From Rheinheimera sediminis (GTDB taxonomy: Bacteria > Pseudomonadota > Gammaproteobacteria > Enterobacterales > Alteromonadaceae): a stretch of 64,000 nucleotides of DNA. The position numbers and the translations under genes were made by a program. The notes below the pieces were generated by a model. That model worked only from the letters and a program-made list of their open reading frames with translations. It made no database searches and was not told the origin of the DNA. This document shows positions 9,248-19,133 of this stretch, piece after piece; the stretch's first letter is position 1; the number at the start of each line of letters is the position of its first letter. The stretch is taken from positions 1-64,000 of the forward strand of contig NZ_RZUF01000008.1 in assembly GCF_004005375.1 (NCBI RefSeq), in the 5' to 3' direction.

Positions 9248-10126
9248 TTATGGATTAACAAGTAACCGCGACAGATACTGACCGTACCCCGTCTTTTTCA
9301 AAACATCAGCCCTTTTGGCTAGTTGCTCAGGGGTTATCCACCCTTGGTTAAAGGCAATTTCTTCCAGGCATGCTACTTTCAAGCCCTGACGATGCTCTAT
9401 AGTTTGCACAAATTGCCCTGCTTCTAACAACGAATCATGGGTGCCTGTGTCTAGCCAGGCAAAACCACGGCCCAACAGGCTTACATTTAAATCACCTCTG
9501 TTAAGGTAGGCCATGTTTACGTCCGTAATTTCCAACTCGCCACGGTGAGATGGCTTAATATGTTTAGCAATGTTAACTACATCGTTGTCGTAGAAATACA
9601 AACCTGTAACAGCATAATTTGATTTAGGCTGAGCAGGTTTTTCTTCGATAGATAAGGCTCTGCCCGCTTGATCAAATTCAACAACACCAAAACGTTCAGG
9701 GTCTGTTACATGATAGCCAAACACTGTAGCGCCTTTACTTAACTCAGTTGCCTTGGTTAATTTCTCGCTAAAGTGTTGACCATAGAAAATATTATCACCT
9801 AAGACCAAACAAACGTTGTCGTTTCCTATAAACGCATCGCCAATAATAAAGGCTTGCGCTAAACCATCTGGGCTTGGCTGTATGGCATAACTAAACTGGC
9901 AACCAAACTGACTGCCATCGCCTAACAAACGCTGAAAACCAGGCATATCATCTGGCGTAGATATAATTAAAATATCGCGAATACCCGACAGCATAAGCAC
10001 AGACAACGGGTAATAAATCATTGGTTTGTCGTAGATTGGCAACAACTGCTTAGACACACCCATAGTAATAGGGTGCAACCGCGAACCCGAACCACCTGCC
10101 AGTACTATTCCTTTATATGATGCCAT
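9248..10126 (-). CDS. rmlA: Glucose-1-phosphate thymidylyltransferase (copy 1)
   Basis: Makes dTDP-glucose from dTTP and glucose-1-phosphate, the entry step of the rhamnose pathway. The nucleotidyltransferase motif [11 protein letters not shown] and the [17 protein letters not shown] stretch lie in the first 45 residues, with VLGDNIFYG in the middle and [18 protein letters not shown] near 220-237. I start it at ATG 10126 (293 aa, the family length), which has a GGGAGAG Shine-Dalgarno inside the end of rmlB. An open frame extends further upstream but would overlap rmlB. The gap to rmlB is 2 bp. A second, diverged copy is present at 62938-63819. Confidence 0.96.
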   Translation of the reverse strand: MASYKGIVLAGGSGSRLHPITMGVSKQLLPIYDKPMIYYPLSVLMLSGIRDILIISTPDDMPGFQRLLGDGSQFGCQFSYAIQPSPDGLAQAFIIGDAFIGNDNVCLVLGDNIFYGQHFSEKLTKATELSKGATVFGYHVTDPERFGVVEFDQAGRALSIEEKPAQPKSNYAVTGLYFYDNDVVNIAKHIKPSHRGELEITDVNMAYLNRGDLNVSLLGRGFAWLDTGTHDSLLEAGQFVQTIEHRQGLKVACLEEIAFNQGWITPEQLAKRADVLKKTGYGQYLSRLLVNP

Positions 10127-10128
10127 TT

Positions 10129-11193
10129 TTACTCTCCCTGTCCTAAACGCTCCAATTGATAACTGCCATCTAAAACAGCTTGCCACCAACCCTTGTTATT
10201 TAAATACCATTGCACAGTTTTACGTAAACCAGTCTCGAAACTTTCCTCTGGTACCCACCCTAACTCACGCTCAATCTTGCTCGCGTCAATAGCGTAACGT
10301 AGATCGTGTCCTGGCCTGTCCTTTACAAAAGTAATAAGGTTAGCGTAGTGTTCAACGCCTTCAGGCTTCACTGGCGCCAGCTCTTCTAATAAACCACAAA
10401 TTGCCTGCACAACCTCGATATTGCGCTTTTCGTTATGGCCGCCAATATTGTAGGTTTCGCCTACTTTACCTTCAGTAGCAACTTTAACTAAGGCTCGGGC
10501 ATGATCCTCAACAAAAAGCCAATCACGTATTTGGTTACCTTCGCCGTACACAGGCAAAGGTTTACCATGTATCGCATTTAGAATAACTAATGGAATAAGC
10601 TTTTCAGGAAAATGGTAAGGACCATAGTTATTCGAACAATTTGTCACCACTACCGGCAAACCAAAGGTACGGTTCCAGGCCCGAACTAAATGGTCGCTAC
10701 TGGCTTTACTGGCGGAATAAGGACTACTGGGCGCATAAGGTGTTTCTTCGGTAAACAAATCATCTGTGCCATGTAAATCGCCATACACTTCATCCGTAGA
10801 AATATGATGGAATCTAAACAACTGCTGTTTAGCAGGCTCTAAAGCTTTCCAATACTCGCGGGCAGCTTCAAGCAAAGTGTAAGTACCCACTATATTGGTT
10901 TGAATAAAAGCAGCAGGGCCATCGATAGAGCGGTCAACATGACTTTCTGCAGCAAGGTGCATTATGATGTCAGGCTTAAACTCGCTAAACACTTTCTTAA
11001 CTGCTTCTTTGTTACAAATATCTATTTGAGAAAAATTGTAACGCTCAGATCTATCGACCTCGACCAAAGATGCCAGATTGCCAGCATAAGTTAGGCAATC
11101 AAGATTCAGCACGTTATGCGTTGAATCATTTATTAAGTGGCGTATAACTGCTGAGCCAATAAAACCAGCACCACCTGTAACTAATACATTCAT
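10129..11193 (-). CDS. rmlB: dTDP-glucose 4,6-dehydratase (copy 1)
   Basis: NAD-dependent dehydratase forming dTDP-4-keto-6-deoxyglucose. Extended SDR with [15 protein letters not shown] at residues 6-20, [15 protein letters not shown] in the first third, the catalytic STDEVYGDL segment, and [15 protein letters not shown] carrying the Tyr-x3-Lys pair. Length 354 aa is typical. It is the first rml gene in the order rmlB-A-C-D and overlaps the wzx-like gene by 4 bp (ATGA), so it is translationally coupled to the serotype-type genes upstream. A second copy at 61874-62938 shares its motifs but differs widely in sequence. Confidence 0.97.
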   Translation of the reverse strand: MNVLVTGGAGFIGSAVIRHLINDSTHNVLNLDCLTYAGNLASLVEVDRSERYNFSQIDICNKEAVKKVFSEFKPDIIMHLAAESHVDRSIDGPAAFIQTNIVGTYTLLEAAREYWKALEPAKQQLFRFHHISTDEVYGDLHGTDDLFTEETPYAPSSPYSASKASSDHLVRAWNRTFGLPVVVTNCSNNYGPYHFPEKLIPLVILNAIHGKPLPVYGEGNQIRDWLFVEDHARALVKVATEGKVGETYNIGGHNEKRNIEVVQAICGLLEELAPVKPEGVEHYANLITFVKDRPGHDLRYAIDASKIERELGWVPEESFETGLRKTVQWYLNNKGWWQAVLDGSYQLERLGQGE

Positions 11194-12434
11194 AATCCAC
11201 CATCAAAAAATTTAATTTTACGAGCTTTAAAAACAAAGCAATTGTAAAAAAGCAACGACGCACTAAGTACTAACGGCATCATCCACCACATCAGAAAATT
11301 TAACTTAATCATCAATATACAAGTAGAAACATAACATACTAAAGTAATAAATAAGAATAATGAAAGTATACCAAAATCCAATTTAGCTTCAATTTCTTTC
11401 TGATGAAGCATGGTAAAATGCCAAGCAAAACATAGAAGTGAAAATGAAGCAAAGGGGCGCCAATCAAATAAAAAACCTTCGATTACCTTTGACATAAAAA
11501 AATGAGAAAAAACAAAAAGGCCGGAGAAAAAAAACATAAACATTAAAACCTGAATGTATACAGATCTCTTAAGCAATCGAGAAAAATGAAGAAAGTCTCC
11601 GTTTCTGTATGACTTAAACATGTCTACTTGAAAAAAAACAACCGTGGGTAGTAAGACAAATACATAAGATCGATATATAAAGTCTGAGTATAAAGAATAA
11701 AAGAAAAGCTGATTTTCCTGTAGGAAATATTGAATAATAAACCGATCTAAAACTGGCATAGAGAGCGACATTGAAACCCAAACCGACACCCAAAAATATC
11801 GCTTAAAAAGACTAAAAATTTTAGTATATTTTTTAGAAAAAATATTGGATTCACCAAATATTGATATGAATGAACTTTTAGCTGCAATCATAGCGGGCCA
11901 GAAAAAAAAGACAATATTTACCATTATAACTACGCAGTAAAGTAAAAATAAAATTTCCACTTTAAAACGAAAAAAATAGAAAAAGAGAATCATTAGTGAA
12001 AGAAGGAAAAATCTAGAAAACTCTAATTTTGCATAAGATTTGTTACGGCCTTGATTTTGGAGAAACGAACCAGCGATAAGATGTATAGATTGAAATAAAG
12101 CCCCAAGTATCGGATAAATACTTAGTTCAGAAATCAATAAAGCAGAAAGAGAACATAAAAACATTACAGCGCATGCAAATAATAAATTTAATGTTACAAA
12201 CTCAAATCGTCGATTTATTGACGACGATAGGTCTTCTCGTAAACAGATTTGGTTTATCCAACCATAAAAGCAATATGACAAAAACGGAATTAACGTCAAA
12301 AATAGAGAAAGAGAAATATAATCATCTGGTGGGTATATTACAGTTCCGACAAGTAGAATTATAAAATTAATAGCACTCGGTGCTACTCTAGCTGAGAAAA
12401 AAATAAGAAAGCGTGCTAATATTTCATATCTCAT
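11190..12434 (-). CDS. wzx: Wzx-like polysaccharide repeat-unit flippase
   Basis: A 414-aa, very hydrophobic integral membrane protein with about 12 predicted transmembrane segments, strongly AT-rich. The layout and the N-terminal segment ([20 protein letters not shown]) resemble Wzx/MVF-superfamily lipid-linked oligosaccharide flippases, which move undecaprenyl-linked repeat units across the inner membrane. Sequence identity in this family is low and I see no single decisive motif, so the call rests on topology and position between the Wzy-like gene and rmlB. ATGA overlaps on both sides tie it to the operon. The low GC relative to rml and ugd marks it as part of the horizontally exchanged, structure-specific core of the locus. 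Confidence 0.7.
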   Translation of the reverse strand: MRYEILARFLIFFSARVAPSAINFIILLVGTVIYPPDDYISLSLFLTLIPFLSYCFYGWINQICLREDLSSSINRRFEFVTLNLLFACAVMFLCSLSALLISELSIYPILGALFQSIHLIAGSFLQNQGRNKSYAKLEFSRFFLLSLMILFFYFFRFKVEILFLLYCVVIMVNIVFFFWPAMIAAKSSFISIFGESNIFSKKYTKIFSLFKRYFWVSVWVSMSLSMPVLDRFIIQYFLQENQLFFYSLYSDFIYRSYVFVLLPTVVFFQVDMFKSYRNGDFLHFSRLLKRSVYIQVLMFMFFFSGLFVFSHFFMSKVIEGFLFDWRPFASFSLLCFAWHFTMLHQKEIEAKLDFGILSLFLFITLVCYVSTCILMIKLNFLMWWMMPLVLSASLLFYNCFVFKARKIKFFDGGL

Positions 12435-13726
12435 CGACTATGTTCTCTCATATTAATATACTTCAATAGAGAAAAGAAAAGGATATAGGAAAAAATATGT
12501 CCAGTGTATGAGAAGAAACTTACGATAGGAAACCAAGCAATAAAAGAAATAAAAGCTGATGCCAGTGGTATCGCTAAATATATCCCTTTAGAAAGGCGTA
12601 TCGCAGACCGTGTGGAAAGATAGCCGATGAGGAAAAAAATTACAGATGTTAACAAGAAACCAAAATCAAGCAAAAGTCCTTTAAGAGCCATGTAAATATT
12701 GCCAAACTCTCCAGATCCTAAATCTACATAATCCAGATACAGGCCAGTCTCTCTATCTCTTAACCCTAATAAATCAAACATTCCAGTAAAAGTATAATAC
12801 CCCCAGCCTGTAAAAATTTCAGAATCATGAAAATTATCAAACCAGATGGAGAAGCCTGCAATACTTCCAAAAGGCCATTTTCTTAGATGTTGAAGAATTT
12901 CAGGTATTGCCGCTAAGTCAAAAAAACCAGCTCTGAAAAACTGTAACACTACAAAGAAAGCCCCCCCTAGTAAAATAAAACAAACTAGCTTAGTGATAGA
13001 GGCTGGATCAACTTTGTAAAAAATATTTCTTCCTGTATAAAAACTTGTAGCCATATATGAACTGACCCACAATACGACGCCAAACAAAACGGTAGCTCTC
13101 GTTGTAAGAACAATCGATACAACCAGCAAAGGCAAAAAAGGAAGGAAAATTAAGGATCGTTTAATATAGTTTCCACCAAAACTAAAAACAAAAGCCGATG
13201 TTAGAAGCGAAAAAAATATGAACATTTGACAAATACTTGACACCATCGAAATTCTAAATTCCTCAGTGTACCGTGCTACAGAAATCTCGTTAGATGCTTG
13301 AAGTAGTGCATCAAAATTGAAAAGTGAACCAACCTGAACCCCTCCTCTAGCTAGAGTATCTAAAATAGATATAGCCCCAAACGCTAGTGATGACCAAATT
13401 ATCCGAGTGAATAGCGGAAGATTCTTTCGGATATCGAGCACGTCTTGCGCTGTATTTTTTAAAAGACTTTTATCCCTAAGCACAATTTTTGAGCATACAG
13501 CACCAGTTAGACAAGCTAGTTGCATCAACAATACGAAAAAATACGCATCGTGTGAAAAGTAATAATCAGGTGCAAACACTAAAGAAGCAATCAATACTAA
13601 AAATAGAAATGAAGAAAAAAAAGTACACGCGTGCACATAAGATGGAAACAACTTTCTTGAAAAATACAAGAGAATGACTTGACATAACAATACAAAAAAA
13701 ATCATTTCAACATGTTCTCGTAACAA
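12431..13726 (-). CDS. wzy: Wzy-like O-antigen/capsule polymerase
   Basis: A 431-aa polytopic membrane protein with about 11-12 hydrophobic segments. A long non-hydrophobic stretch in the third quarter (about residues 285-340) contains FGSIAGFSIWFDNF and the GWGYYTFTGMFDLLGLR segment, as expected for the large periplasmic loop of oligosaccharide-repeat-unit polymerases. These enzymes join lipid-linked repeat units in the periplasm. The family diverges quickly and the assignment depends on topology and neighbours. It overlaps the GT2 gene upstream by 25 bp and the wzx-like gene downstream by 4 bp. Strongly AT-rich. Confidence 0.68.
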   Translation of the reverse strand: MLREHVEMIFFVLLCQVILLYFSRKLFPSYVHACTFFSSFLFLVLIASLVFAPDYYFSHDAYFFVLLMQLACLTGAVCSKIVLRDKSLLKNTAQDVLDIRKNLPLFTRIIWSSLAFGAISILDTLARGGVQVGSLFNFDALLQASNEISVARYTEEFRISMVSSICQMFIFFSLLTSAFVFSFGGNYIKRSLIFLPFLPLLVVSIVLTTRATVLFGVVLWVSSYMATSFYTGRNIFYKVDPASITKLVCFILLGGAFFVVLQFFRAGFFDLAAIPEILQHLRKWPFGSIAGFSIWFDNFHDSEIFTGWGYYTFTGMFDLLGLRDRETGLYLDYVDLGSGEFGNIYMALKGLLLDFGFLLTSVIFFLIGYLSTRSAIRLSKGIYLAIPLASAFISFIAWFPIVSFFSYTGHIFSYILFFSLLKYINMREHSR

Positions 13727-14532
13727 AACAAATGAGACTCAGATAGAAATTGTCTCATTTTCTTTGATGGAATAAATCCTGTCGTTTTATGCTCTTCATG
13801 ATAAGAGATCAATGACGGTTCATATACTATTTTACCTTTTAAACTCCTGACTTCTTCTGCAAGAAAAATTTCCTCGCAAAACAAGAACATTGGATAATTT
13901 AGGTTACCGCCTTCACTAAAAAAATTTCCGCTAATAATAATTAGAGCTCCGTGAGCAGCATATATTTCTCTAGCACTCACAGCCACACCAGATGCCTTCT
14001 TTCCCCCTCTGAGTTTTCTTATGACGAGATTAAATACCCTTTGCATGATAGTTAAGATCAACGATGAAAATATCTTGGACAAGATATAAAACTTCACTCT
14101 ACTTGGTCTTTCAACATACATAGGGTTTTGATCGTTACAACTCAATGAAGATATTATTCTTGGAGCTACAATACACGCATCAAGCAATTTGTAGTCATTT
14201 AATATTTTGAAAAAATCTGCATCAAACGATAAGTCTGTATTAGATACAATAAAGTATCTGTGGATACCTTCAGTAAACTTTTTTTTGTATGCATAATTCA
14301 TGGCACCAAAATAGCCTAAGTTGCTGCCAGGTTCTAATATAGTAGCCCCCGTCAAAATGAGCTTCTCTTTGTATGAGGCATACTCCTCTCCGTGAAGTGA
14401 AGATGAATTAACTGTCACACAAATATCAACTATAAATTCTTTAGCAACACTAAAAACATGCTGAACAAAACTCATTAATTCAGCCTCATTATTGTATAGT
14501 ATCGCGGATATTAATATTTTTTCGTTTTTCAT
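13702..14532 (-). CDS. GT2-like glycosyltransferase
   Basis: A 276-aa cytoplasmic or membrane-associated glycosyltransferase. Features of the GT-A, family 2 fold are the N-terminal strand ILISAILYNNEAEL, the LEPGSNLGYFGAMNYA segment that resembles the NxGxxGGxNxG loop of rhamnosyltransferase-like GT2 enzymes, and FIVSNTDLSFD, where NTD takes the place of the DxD metal-binding motif. An acidic LFCEEIFLAEEV segment may supply the catalytic base. With rml genes in the operon, rhamnose transfer is plausible but not shown. The gene lies between the ExoA-like transferase and wzy, overlapping both. AT-rich like the rest of this block. Confidence 0.8.
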   Translation of the reverse strand: MKNEKILISAILYNNEAELMSFVQHVFSVAKEFIVDICVTVNSSSLHGEEYASYKEKLILTGATILEPGSNLGYFGAMNYAYKKKFTEGIHRYFIVSNTDLSFDADFFKILNDYKLLDACIVAPRIISSLSCNDQNPMYVERPSRVKFYILSKIFSSLILTIMQRVFNLVIRKLRGGKKASGVAVSAREIYAAHGALIIISGNFFSEGGNLNYPMFLFCEEIFLAEEVRSLKGKIVYEPSLISYHEEHKTTGFIPSKKMRQFLSESHLFCYENMLK

Positions 14533-15539
14533 CGGGTGCCGTCCATAGCATTGGATTTATCTTTACTAAATTGAGTCTTTAAATAGCCTGCAATAAAACC
14601 TAAAGCATGAGAAGCATGCATAACTGGGAATGAGAAAAATAAACTGACAGACCTTAAAACACTCGAATGAGTGATAAAATTTATTACGGCTTGAATTATT
14701 GCTACTGTAAAATAGATTAATAGTAACAAGAAAGCAATTTGTCTATCTACCAACGCAACTAATGTAAAAATAAGCAAAGATAAGACAGGTATAAGAGATC
14801 TTACATTTACTGGTTTTTTTCTTATAGACAATAGCTGCCCTTTGACATAAGCATATTGATATATCATCTTTGCTAGTTTTTTAAAGCTGCTTCGAGTGAA
14901 ATAAAAAAATGGCTCACCAGGTATCTGCATGACTTTGTAACCTTTGTCCTTCAGCCTTAAATTATGCTCATAATCTTGCCCACGGATGAAAGCTTCATCA
15001 AAGAGACCTACGTCGTCAAATACGCTTTTGCGCCATGCACCAAAAAGTAGGGTATCTACCTCTTTTTCTTTCTCTAAACAAGTATTCGTCCTGTGTGAGT
15101 CGCCCACTCCAATTTTATTGGACATAGCGTCTTGCAGACCTTTAGTAATCTCAGTGGTTGACTTATTTTTCGTTTCAAAAGGCGTTCCAACATTTCCAAT
15201 TTTGAGATGTTCATTATCTAACAAGTAGTTCACCAAATTCAGAAAATATGTTTTTGGGTATACAGAGTGAGCATCACACCTTACAATAATGTCTCCTTTA
15301 GATTCCTTAATACCAATATTTAGAGCATAAACTTGCATTCTCTTTGGATTATTTAAAATATGAAAATTACTTATTCCATTTGTTAATTTCTTTACCAAGT
15401 TTAAAGTATTATCTGTGGAATTGCCATCAATCAAAAGTATTTCATAATCCCAAGGAATTATTGCATTTATTATTGAAGACACTGTATCAACAATATAGTT
15501 TTCCTCGTTATATGTAGGGATGATAATACTTAACATCAT
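14529..15539 (-). CDS. GT2 glycosyltransferase, ExoA-like
   Basis: A 336-aa family 2 glycosyltransferase. The N-terminal domain has SIIIPTYNEENYIVDTV at ~4-20, LLIDGNSTDNTL, and the metal-binding DAH triad in IVRCDAHSVYP at ~90. Further on, FIRGQDYEHNLRLKDKGYKV carries the acceptor-side acidic motif. The C-terminal ~80 residues form two to three transmembrane helices, as in ExoA-type transferases that assemble exopolysaccharide repeat units on the inner membrane. The sugar and acceptor cannot be read from sequence. It overlaps the next GT by 4 bp and sits 1 bp from ugd, and is AT-rich in contrast to ugd. Confidence 0.85.
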   Translation of the reverse strand: MMLSIIIPTYNEENYIVDTVSSIINAIIPWDYEILLIDGNSTDNTLNLVKKLTNGISNFHILNNPKRMQVYALNIGIKESKGDIIVRCDAHSVYPKTYFLNLVNYLLDNEHLKIGNVGTPFETKNKSTTEITKGLQDAMSNKIGVGDSHRTNTCLEKEKEVDTLLFGAWRKSVFDDVGLFDEAFIRGQDYEHNLRLKDKGYKVMQIPGEPFFYFTRSSFKKLAKMIYQYAYVKGQLLSIRKKPVNVRSLIPVLSLLIFTLVALVDRQIAFLLLLIYFTVAIIQAVINFITHSSVLRSVSLFFSFPVMHASHALGFIAGYLKTQFSKDKSNAMDGTR

Positions 15540-15540
15540 A

Positions 15541-16896
15541 TCAATTTACTCCAATACCATAATAGGAAATATTATGCTCATTGGCGCTTTTTTTCCTGTA
15601 TAGGTTTCGACCATCAATTAATAGTTTATCTTCAAGACTCTGGCTAATTTGCTTATAATCAATTGTTTTAAATGTTTTCCATTCCGTACAAACTACTAAA
15701 GCGGATGCTCCTTTAAGTGCTTCTTCTTTAGTACCACATAAACGAAGATCTTCACTTTGACCATAAATCCGCTGAGTCTCTTCCATAGCCTCTGGATCAT
15801 AAGCCTGCACCTTAGCTCCGGCCTCCCAAAGTTGCTCCATTAATACTCTACTTGGAGCTTCACGCATATCGTCGGTATTGGGTTTAAAGGCTAAACCCCA
15901 AAGGGCAAAAGTTTTTCCTTTCAGAATGTCCTTGGTTTCGCCTTTTTCGGCTTTGTCCCATACACCATAGTGCTTGCAGATCATTTCAAAGAGTTTGTGT
16001 TTTTGACGATAGTTTACTGCTTCTACTGCGTCGAGAATTTCTGGCACATAACCAAATTGGCGTGCGGTTTGTGCTAGTGCTTGTACATCTTTGGGAAAAC
16101 AGCTGCCACCATAACCGCAACCTGCGTAGATAAAGTGGTAACCAATGCGCGGGTCTGAACCTATACCTTTACGCACGTTTTCGATATCAGCCCCGACACG
16201 CTCGGCTATATTGGCCATTTCGTTCATAAAGCTGATTTTGGTGGCTAACATACAGTTGGCGGCGTATTTAGTTAATTCGCTGCTGCGCACGTCCATGACT
16301 ATGATTTTTTCATGGTTACGATTAAAAGGTGCATAGACCTCACGCATGATGTCTTCGGCAAACTTGGAACTGGTACCTATGACTATGCGGTCAGGGCGCA
16401 TAAAGTCGGCGACTGCGGCGCCTTCTTTTAAAAATTCAGGGTTGGAGACTACGTCAAATTCAGCAGCAAAACCGCGCTCAGCTAAGGTTTGCTGAATAAC
16501 AGCTGTGACTTTATCGGCAGTACCTACTGGTACTGTGCTTTTATTCACTACTACTTTATAGCTTTGCATTAGTTGGGCTATAGTTTTGCCCACAGCCATT
16601 ACGTATTGTAAATCGGCTGAACCGTCTTCGTCTGGAGGTGTGCCTACTGCTATGTATATGACTTCGGCATGGTTCACTGCTTCTTCAGCGTTAGTGGTAA
16701 AACGTAAGTTGCCTTGGCTGACGTTGGTTTTTACCACGTTTTCCAGGCCTGGTTCGTAGATAGGAATTATGCCTTGTTTTAAGCCGTCAATTTTTGCCTG
16801 ATTTACGTCGGCACAAATTACGTCGTGGCCTACGTCAGCTAAACAAGCGCCTGTGACCAAGCCAACATAGCCTGTACCAAAAATACTGATCTTCAT
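15541..16896 (-). CDS. ugd: UDP-glucose 6-dehydrogenase
   Basis: Oxidises UDP-glucose to UDP-glucuronate with two NAD+. The Rossmann motif GTGYVGLVTGACLA is at residues 7-20, the proline-rich KSTVPVGTAD and NPEFLKEGAA motifs follow, and the catalytic cysteine lies in GYGGSCFPKDV around residue 262. The C-terminal UDP-binding domain has LWGLAFKPNTDDMREAPS. Length 451 aa is normal. The ATG at 16896 follows a GGAAAGGGA Shine-Dalgarno. Its GC content matches the housekeeping genes, unlike the glycosyltransferases downstream. With GalU supplying UDP-glucose, it provides glucuronate to the surface polysaccharide. Confidence 0.97.
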   Translation of the reverse strand: MKISIFGTGYVGLVTGACLADVGHDVICADVNQAKIDGLKQGIIPIYEPGLENVVKTNVSQGNLRFTTNAEEAVNHAEVIYIAVGTPPDEDGSADLQYVMAVGKTIAQLMQSYKVVVNKSTVPVGTADKVTAVIQQTLAERGFAAEFDVVSNPEFLKEGAAVADFMRPDRIVIGTSSKFAEDIMREVYAPFNRNHEKIIVMDVRSSELTKYAANCMLATKISFMNEMANIAERVGADIENVRKGIGSDPRIGYHFIYAGCGYGGSCFPKDVQALAQTARQFGYVPEILDAVEAVNYRQKHKLFEMICKHYGVWDKAEKGETKDILKGKTFALWGLAFKPNTDDMREAPSRVLMEQLWEAGAKVQAYDPEAMEETQRIYGQSEDLRLCGTKEEALKGASALVVCTEWKTFKTIDYKQISQSLEDKLLIDGRNLYRKKSANEHNISYYGIGVN

Positions 16897-16950
16897 TCCC
16901 TTTCCTTTTACTATCTAGGCCGGATATTACCTGCCGTTTTTTAAAACGTG

Positions 16951-17082
16951 ACGGGCGGGGGTAAACCCCGCCCCTACAGTAATTTATTGGGGTGGTAGAC
17001 CACACCGCAATTTATGGATGAGAAGAGCCCTTACCACCATTTTTTGTTTCGATTGCGGTCGGGACAAACCCCGCCCGTACGG
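16951..17082. repeat. Isolated GC-rich palindromes between ugd and galU
   Basis: A GGGCGGGGGTAAACCCCGCC hairpin at about 16953-16976 and a diverged relative, CGGGACAAACCCCGCCCGTA, near 17058-17077 share the core found in the arrays at 5.0-6.2 and 42.5-43.2 kb. The 281-bp ugd-galU interval contains no recognisable gene. Confidence 0.8.
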
Positions 17083-17177
17083 TATTTAAGCTAGTAAAGC
17101 ACACACCGTAAATATCTGTGGCGTTTAAAACGCACACTCTCATTAGTTGAGTGGCTGAACCACAACTATTCAGAGTA

Positions 17178-18110
17178 TTAAGCTATTAAACTTAACTGGT
17201 TGCCTGTCATCATTTTTTTCAGTAAAGCCGCAAAATCTTCGCCTAGTTTAGGGTCTCTTAAGGCGTAGTCGATAATAGCCTCCAGGTAGCCCAGTTTGCT
17301 GCCACAGTCGTGGCTTCGTCCAACTATGCGGTAGGCTTCCATGGCTTCTTCTTTTAAGAGCTGGTCGAGTGCGTCTGTTAATTGAATTTCGCCGCCGGCA
17401 CCGGCCTGGGTGAAGCTTAAAATTTCCATGACTAAAGGCGATAACACATAACGGCCGGTAATGGCCATATTGGAAGGGGCTTCGTCTACATCTGGTTTTT
17501 CGATCATGGCTTTTAAGCTAACCGACTTGCCCTGCTCTATTGGCTGGCCGGCTAAATCTACAATGCCGTAGCTATGCACCAGTTCACGTGGCACTGGCTC
17601 CACCATAATTTGGCTGGTACCGGTTTGCTCGTAGCGGTCGATCATGGCTTTGAGGTTGTCTTGCTTTAAGTTGCTGGTGTATTTGTCTATTAATACGTCG
17701 GGCAATAACACGGCAAAAGGCTCGTTGCCTACTACAGGAGCGGCACATAAAATGGCATGGCCTAAACCCAAAGCTACGTTTTGGCGCACTGAAATTACTG
17801 TAACGTTTTTTGGGTTGATAGAGCGCACTTCGTCAAGCAAGGAGCGTTTTACCCGCTTTTCCAGCTGAGTTTCTAACTCGAAGCTAGTGTCGAAGTGGTT
17901 TTCAATAGAGTTTTTACTGCTGTGCGTCACCAGCACTATTTCGGTAATGCCTGCGGCTGCGGCTTCTTCCACTACATATTGTATAAGTGGCTTGTCGACC
18001 ACTGGCAGCATTTCTTTTGGAATGGCTTTAGTGGCTGGCAACATGCGTGTGCCAAGGCCAGCAACCGGAATAACAGCACGGGTAACTTTACGGTTGGTAG
18101 TAGGCTGCAT
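17178..18110 (-). CDS. galU: UTP-glucose-1-phosphate uridylyltransferase
   Basis: Forms UDP-glucose from UTP and glucose-1-phosphate, precursor for Ugd and GalE products. The N-terminal signature [20 protein letters not shown] and the following [16 protein letters not shown] stretch identify the GalU family; [26 protein letters not shown] and [10 protein letters not shown] are further family segments. I place the start at ATG 18110, which has a GAGGGA Shine-Dalgarno 7-8 bp upstream; a TTG two codons earlier is less likely. At 310 aa the length is normal. It is the most upstream gene of the polysaccharide locus, so the promoter for at least galU should lie in 18111-18300. Confidence 0.97.
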   Translation of the reverse strand: MQPTTNRKVTRAVIPVAGLGTRMLPATKAIPKEMLPVVDKPLIQYVVEEAAAAGITEIVLVTHSSKNSIENHFDTSFELETQLEKRVKRSLLDEVRSINPKNVTVISVRQNVALGLGHAILCAAPVVGNEPFAVLLPDVLIDKYTSNLKQDNLKAMIDRYEQTGTSQIMVEPVPRELVHSYGIVDLAGQPIEQGKSVSLKAMIEKPDVDEAPSNMAITGRYVLSPLVMEILSFTQAGAGGEIQLTDALDQLLKEEAMEAYRIVGRSHDCGSKLGYLEAIIDYALRDPKLGEDFAALLKKMMTGNQLSLIA

Positions 18111-19133
18111 ATACAATTCCCTCTGTGTAAGGCTGATTTAATTAAAAGGCAAAAAAGGCTTTTGCTTTAGAACTCAGCAATGGCCATTCCTTGCCTGTAC
18201 TTTTACTGTTCGTTTGCGGGCTGCGAAGGTAACCCGAAACGACTTTATATTCAACAGGTGACATTAACATGACAAAGCGCCAGGCTTAATGTTTACCGCT
18301 AAGCTGTTGCTGTAGTTAGCATTTATTCCAGGCAATTTTTTTAGGTTTTTTTACAGCTTTTTGGCAGTTTTTTGCTTGCCCCAGCTTTAAGCTACCAATT
18401 AGGTTTTGTTTTCTGTGTTCTGTTCTCTGTGTTAGCGCACTGTTACTGTACCCAAAGCGAGTTTTTAACTGCGCTGTTACAGCAGGTTAACCCTAATGAC
18501 AGCTTAAACCTGGCTGCTGGTGGCGCTGGTAAAGCTCGCCTTGACTGGCAATAATACCTGGTGCTGATGCCTAGCGCTGGTGCCTGGCTTTTCGGCTAGC
18601 ATTGAGCCTAGCAGCAAGGGAATAAAAGCCAGTTTTTTTGGCATAATTTTTAACCTGCACTAATCTCAACCCGCACAAATTTTAACCTGCATTAGGTAAC
18701 CCGCATTACCTGGCCTGCATTTGTCTTTAGCTTTAGCGCTGTTTTCGTTCGCTTTTTTGTTGCTTTGCTTTTTATGTTACAGGTAAGCATTTATTGTGCC
18801 AATAACAAAAGCTGGCAATACCAGATAGAAATGATAAAATCGATAACATATATTATCATTTTTCTATTTTTTGCAAATTTCGCTGTGCTGTTTTGGTGCT
18901 TTTTTGCCCAAAAATATGGCAAAACTGATAGGGCAGAATTTAACTTGGGCCGCACCTTGGCAAGGGGTGTAGAACATGGCAAATTAGCTGCCGTTTGTCA
19001 GCCAAACCTGTTGACCCACAGCAAAAGATATTTCAATCATGCGGGCATTGCATTAGCTCGTATCAGCTGTTTAACTTTGCCTTAGCCTGTACTAAGTTAC
19101 TTAGTAAAGGCCAAAGGAACTGCGGGGAGGTTT
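18111..19133. other. Long divergent intergenic region (galU / lapG)
   Basis: About 1 kb without a convincing gene. Several short open frames occur, but none has a good ribosome-binding site or recognisable product; one at 18765-19085 begins with a hydrophobic segment but has a poor tail. Visible structure includes T-rich runs at 18336-18373, a cluster of spaced AACCTGCAT-like decamers at 18652-18720, and an inverted repeat AATGATAA...TTATCATT at 18830-18860. The region must contain the promoters for galU (minus) and lapG (plus). Confidence 0.6.
18652..18720. repeat. Phased AAC(C/T)CGCA-type decamer cluster
   Basis: Five imperfect copies of AACCTGCA(C/T)T or AACCCGCA(C/T)T start at 18652, 18668, 18684, 18698 and 18712, with regular 14-16 bp spacing. 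This could be a regulator-binding cluster or simple slippage DNA. Confidence 0.45.

Noticed and set aside
18900-19020. Possible c-di-GMP riboswitch upstream of lapG
   Set aside because: I could not find the conserved GEMM core or its pairings in this stretch.
18765-19085. Possible small membrane protein of 106 aa
   Set aside because: Poor start context, atypical tail and no recognisable family; treated as non-coding.
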